From positions 46,358 to 110,357 of the forward strand of contig WNNJ02000610.1 in NCBI GenBank assembly GCA_012934845.2: DNA of 64,000 nt, read 5' to 3'. Under the pieces are notes generated by a model. The model had not been told where the DNA came from. It worked only from the letters and a program-made list of their open reading frames with translations, and did no database searches. This stretch comes from Pomphorhynchus laevis (taxonomy: Eukaryota > Acanthocephala > Palaeacanthocephala > Echinorhynchida > Pomphorhynchidae). How positions within the stretch are numbered: the first letter of the stretch is position 1; the number at the start of each line of letters is the position of its first letter. The translations under genes were made by a program, and so were the position numbers. This document shows, in pieces, positions 62,000 to 64,000 of this stretch.

Positions 62000-62136
62000 T
62001 CAGGTAACGTTTCGAATGTTCTTTTTCAAATTGTAAGTAGTTTTAATCAAATTTTAAAAAATTCTTGATTACAACTACTTATAATTTGAAAAAGAACATT
62101 CAAAACGTTACCTGGATATTTTCTGCTATTAGCTCG
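61979..62136. repeat. 72-bp inverted repeat
   Basis: Arms 61979-62050 and 62065-62136, about 85-90 percent complementary, with a 14-nt spacer. The arms contain gaacattcgaaacgttacc and its variant. It lies at the 5' break of PLE-C and could come from two opposed copies of a PLE leader. Confidence 0.85.
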
Positions 62137-62341
62137 TTTTTGAAGAACATAATGTATATATAGAGGAATTTAGGCGAGAAAAATTCGGTCCTATTTCATG
62201 GTCTGATGAGGATATATATGATGCTGCCAGGTGTTTATGCCTATACATGAGGAAAACAGTGATTTATTTATGAGTACACCATTTAGTGTCCTGGGGCAGG
62301 TGTAACAACAAATTATATTTTATATATAAATATATATAATA

Positions 62342-62666
62342 GGATAATAGTGGTGCACGGATGTGCTGAGTAGACAACGGTCCAGGATTTTTTACGAAAT
62401 ACGGCATTTATACTAAATGGTGTTGCTTGGTAGACTGGTGACTTCGATTCACGACTTTGATTCACCGGCAACCGAAACGGTCAGTAAGTACTTCATTCTA
62501 CTGATGAGTGTTGCCGGGTCTTCACAGGTCGTCTAGAAGTGACATGGTGACTGAAAGTCGTGAATCGAAGTCCAGTCTATCAAGCAACACCATTTAGTAT
62601 AAATGCCGTATTTCGTAAGAAATCCTGGACCGTTGTCTACTCAGCACATCCGTGCACTACTATTAT
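62342..62666. repeat. 125-bp inverted repeat near PLE-B copy 2
   Basis: Arms 62342-62466 and 62545-62666, about 93-96 percent complementary by eye, around a 78-nt spacer that holds the hammerhead-like motif. Such arms with a repeated terminus resemble the complex ends (pseudo-LTRs) of PLEs. Confidence 0.85.
62465..62517 (+). ncRNA. Hammerhead-like hairpin (uncertain)
   Basis: Elements in order: ccggcaac-c (62465-62473), gaaac (62474-62478), ggtc (62479-62482), an 18-nt segment, ctgatga (62501-62507), g-t, gttgccgg (62510-62517). The outer strands pair over nine base pairs with one bulged t, placing gaaa and ctgatga as in the catalytic core of a type II hammerhead. Stem III would be nearly absent, and tcagta/tactga (62481-62486 and 62498-62503) can pair instead, so activity is doubtful. 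Confidence 0.4.
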
Positions 62667-62952
62667 ACCTGCCGTATCCATTAAGGATCCAACGAGTGCA
62701 GCGACAATTCAGCAACAACCTCTGCCTAGTGTTTTAGGATGGTCCACACAGCAATTCGATCGGCTTAAGAGCGTAAGCCTCACACAATTAAGCAGTGTCG
62801 GAAACGCCTTTATTCACAATATCACACAGGCAACTGAAACGGCCAATAAGTACTTCATTTTACTGATCAGTGTTGCCGGGTACTCATTGGTCCTCTAGAA
62901 GTGACATGGTGACTGAAAGTCGTGAATCGAAGTCCAGTCTATCAAGCAACAC
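62467..62952 (+). repeat. Direct repeat of about 127 bp (PLE-B terminal repeat)
   Basis: 62467-62594 and 62827-62952 share taagtacttcatt, gtgttgccggg, ctctagaagtgacatggtga or variants and the agtccagtctatcaagcaac block. The second copy leads straight into the PLE-B N-terminal region at 62980. PLEs commonly carry partial tandem copies that look like LTRs. Confidence 0.85.
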
Positions 62953-63890
62953 TATCTGCAATTCTGTGTTCGACACAATGTGACACAATGCGGGCTAAGA
63001 ATTAACAAGCACATGCAAGTAAATCAACTCGCTCTAAACGACCGCATATTCTCAAACTTGTGTAGGAGATGGTTTATAATCATAAAGCAAACAGAGATGA
63101 GCCTAACAAGAATCCTTCTCGAATACTACAAACAACGAGTCAATTGCTCGAAAGGATCGATTGAGAAACACCTGCTGGGCCAACTGAATAAATGTAAATG
63201 CCGGAAGTTATCTAGTTTGCATGGAGGATATATCACAATCTCGAAACTTACTGAGAATAGGGATCATCCGAAATGATCAAATAGGGATCATCCGAAATGA
63301 TCATCTGAAATAGGGATCAAACTTACTGAGAATCATCCGAAACCAGCGGGTGATTGCCAATATATCACATTTGTATACCACCCTAAGCTGGACAAGTTGC
63401 AACGCGGCTTTGTAGCTGCGATTAACATCGTGGATGCCGACTGTCGATCAATGATTTAACAGCCACGTATCGCTTTCCGCTGTGTGAACACTATTGGTAG
63501 CCTTATAAAGAAACCTGTGACAAAATTGGCGGACGGCCGCAGCAGGCCATGTGGGGATAAGCGCTGTAAATGCTGCAACTGCTAATGCTGACACTGACAC
63601 GTTTTGCAGCACAATTACAAAAACAAAATATCATATTCGCGGTGTGAATAGCTGCAAAAGCAAGGGCGTTGTTTACGTCGCAATGTGTGAAACCTGTTCG
63701 TATATGTACGTGGCTCAAAATGGTGGTCACAATTCTAACCATCATATGCGTACGACGATATTAGAATCCAACATTTTGGATACAGCGAAACGTAAAGAGC
63801 GGGAGTTATATTGGATTGGGCAGTTGATGGCAGATCGCCACTTAAACAGTGAGCACATCTACTACCTGCCCTAACACAGGTATATATACA
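62953..63890 (+). mobile_element. PLE-B copy 2, internally deleted
   Basis: Plus strand: N-terminal region (62980-63276, near identical to copy 1), then a direct jump at about 63260-63330 to the RT-nuclease linker, then the GIY-YIG nuclease (63500-63874). The whole RT is missing. Small gggatcatccgaaatgatca repeats mark the deletion point. It faces copy 1 across PLE-C. Confidence 0.85.
63500..63874 (+). pseudogene. PLE-B C-terminal GIY-YIG nuclease
   Basis: GDKRCKCCN (63553-63580, just outside the longest frame) is the CCHH-type zinc motif that precedes the nuclease. SCKSKGVVYVAMCETCSYMY holds the nuclease start (usually YLI.C..C...YVGQT; here YVAQNGG). ERELYWIGQLMADRHLNSEH is the E..YWI..L terminal motif. 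The end is near the family's normal C-terminus. Overall broken. Confidence 0.8.
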
Positions 63891-64000
63891 ATATATTACA
63901 AAATATAATATATATTTTCTGGTTATAGCTATTTATTTCATTTTATCTAATTAATCGAGTTCCAATAAAGATAGACCCCAGAAGACGGTTATGTCTGCAA
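63891..64000. other. AT-rich end of window
   Basis: 3' flank of PLE-B copy 2. Nothing further recognised. Confidence 0.4.

Noticed and set aside
62467-62952. 127-bp direct repeats considered as true LTRs
   Set aside because: They adjoin PLE-B coding sequence and PLEs are known for LTR-like partial tandem copies; no LTR-element genes are present anywhere in the window.

Overview
This is a strongly AT-rich animal genome window, dense with transposons. The animal origin follows from spliced genes with metazoan-type products (a proteasome alpha-4 subunit and a mitochondrial ribosomal protein mS31) and from the mix of LINEs (CR1-like, RTE-like, an I/R1/Jockey-like group) and Penelope-like elements (PLEs). 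The LINE and PLE mix, the Merlin transposon and the closely spaced genes would fit a flatworm or another AT-rich invertebrate. That is an inference and I cannot name a species.

Layout. 1-10,000: two divergent (head-to-head) LINE-A copies, with extra truncated LINE-A 3' ends on the left and local tandem duplications inside the right-hand copy. 10,490-14,100: PSMA7 on the minus strand. Four exons can be read, but the central third of the protein is not visible and the intron there holds several PLE 3' ends. 16,986-23,500: MRPS31 on the minus strand, with a 5.3-kb intron that contains a decayed Merlin transposon and a decayed pogo/Tigger-like transposon. 23,593-27,450: exons of an unrecognised minus-strand gene whose stop lies about 100 bp upstream of the putative MRPS31 start. 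29,100-52,500: almost solid LINE sequence. The clearest structure is one CR1-like element (35,813-43,960, minus) split by a second CR1-like element of the same strand (39,484-43,104) and by an RTE-like element of the opposite strand (36,987-39,267). Both insertions have target-site duplications and the host LINE's reading frame resumes on each far side. A family here called LINE-B (Cys-rich ORF1, AP endonuclease, RT) occurs in several scrambled and inverted copies. 52,670-64,000: a PLE cluster. PLE-A and PLE-C belong to one family; PLE-A has its GIY-YIG nuclease in front of the RT (permuted order). PLE-B is a different family with a C-terminal GIY-YIG, present as two opposed broken copies with repeated terminal sequences and hammerhead-like motifs.

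The host genes appear to be ordinary housekeeping genes. Nearly everything else is retroelement sequence in various states of decay. The points most worth checking are the missing centre of PSMA7, the nested LINE set, the permuted PLE family with its recurrent 3' end, the hammerhead-like motifs, and a short hairpin repeat found at three places. No tRNA, rRNA, CRISPR or LTR element was seen.
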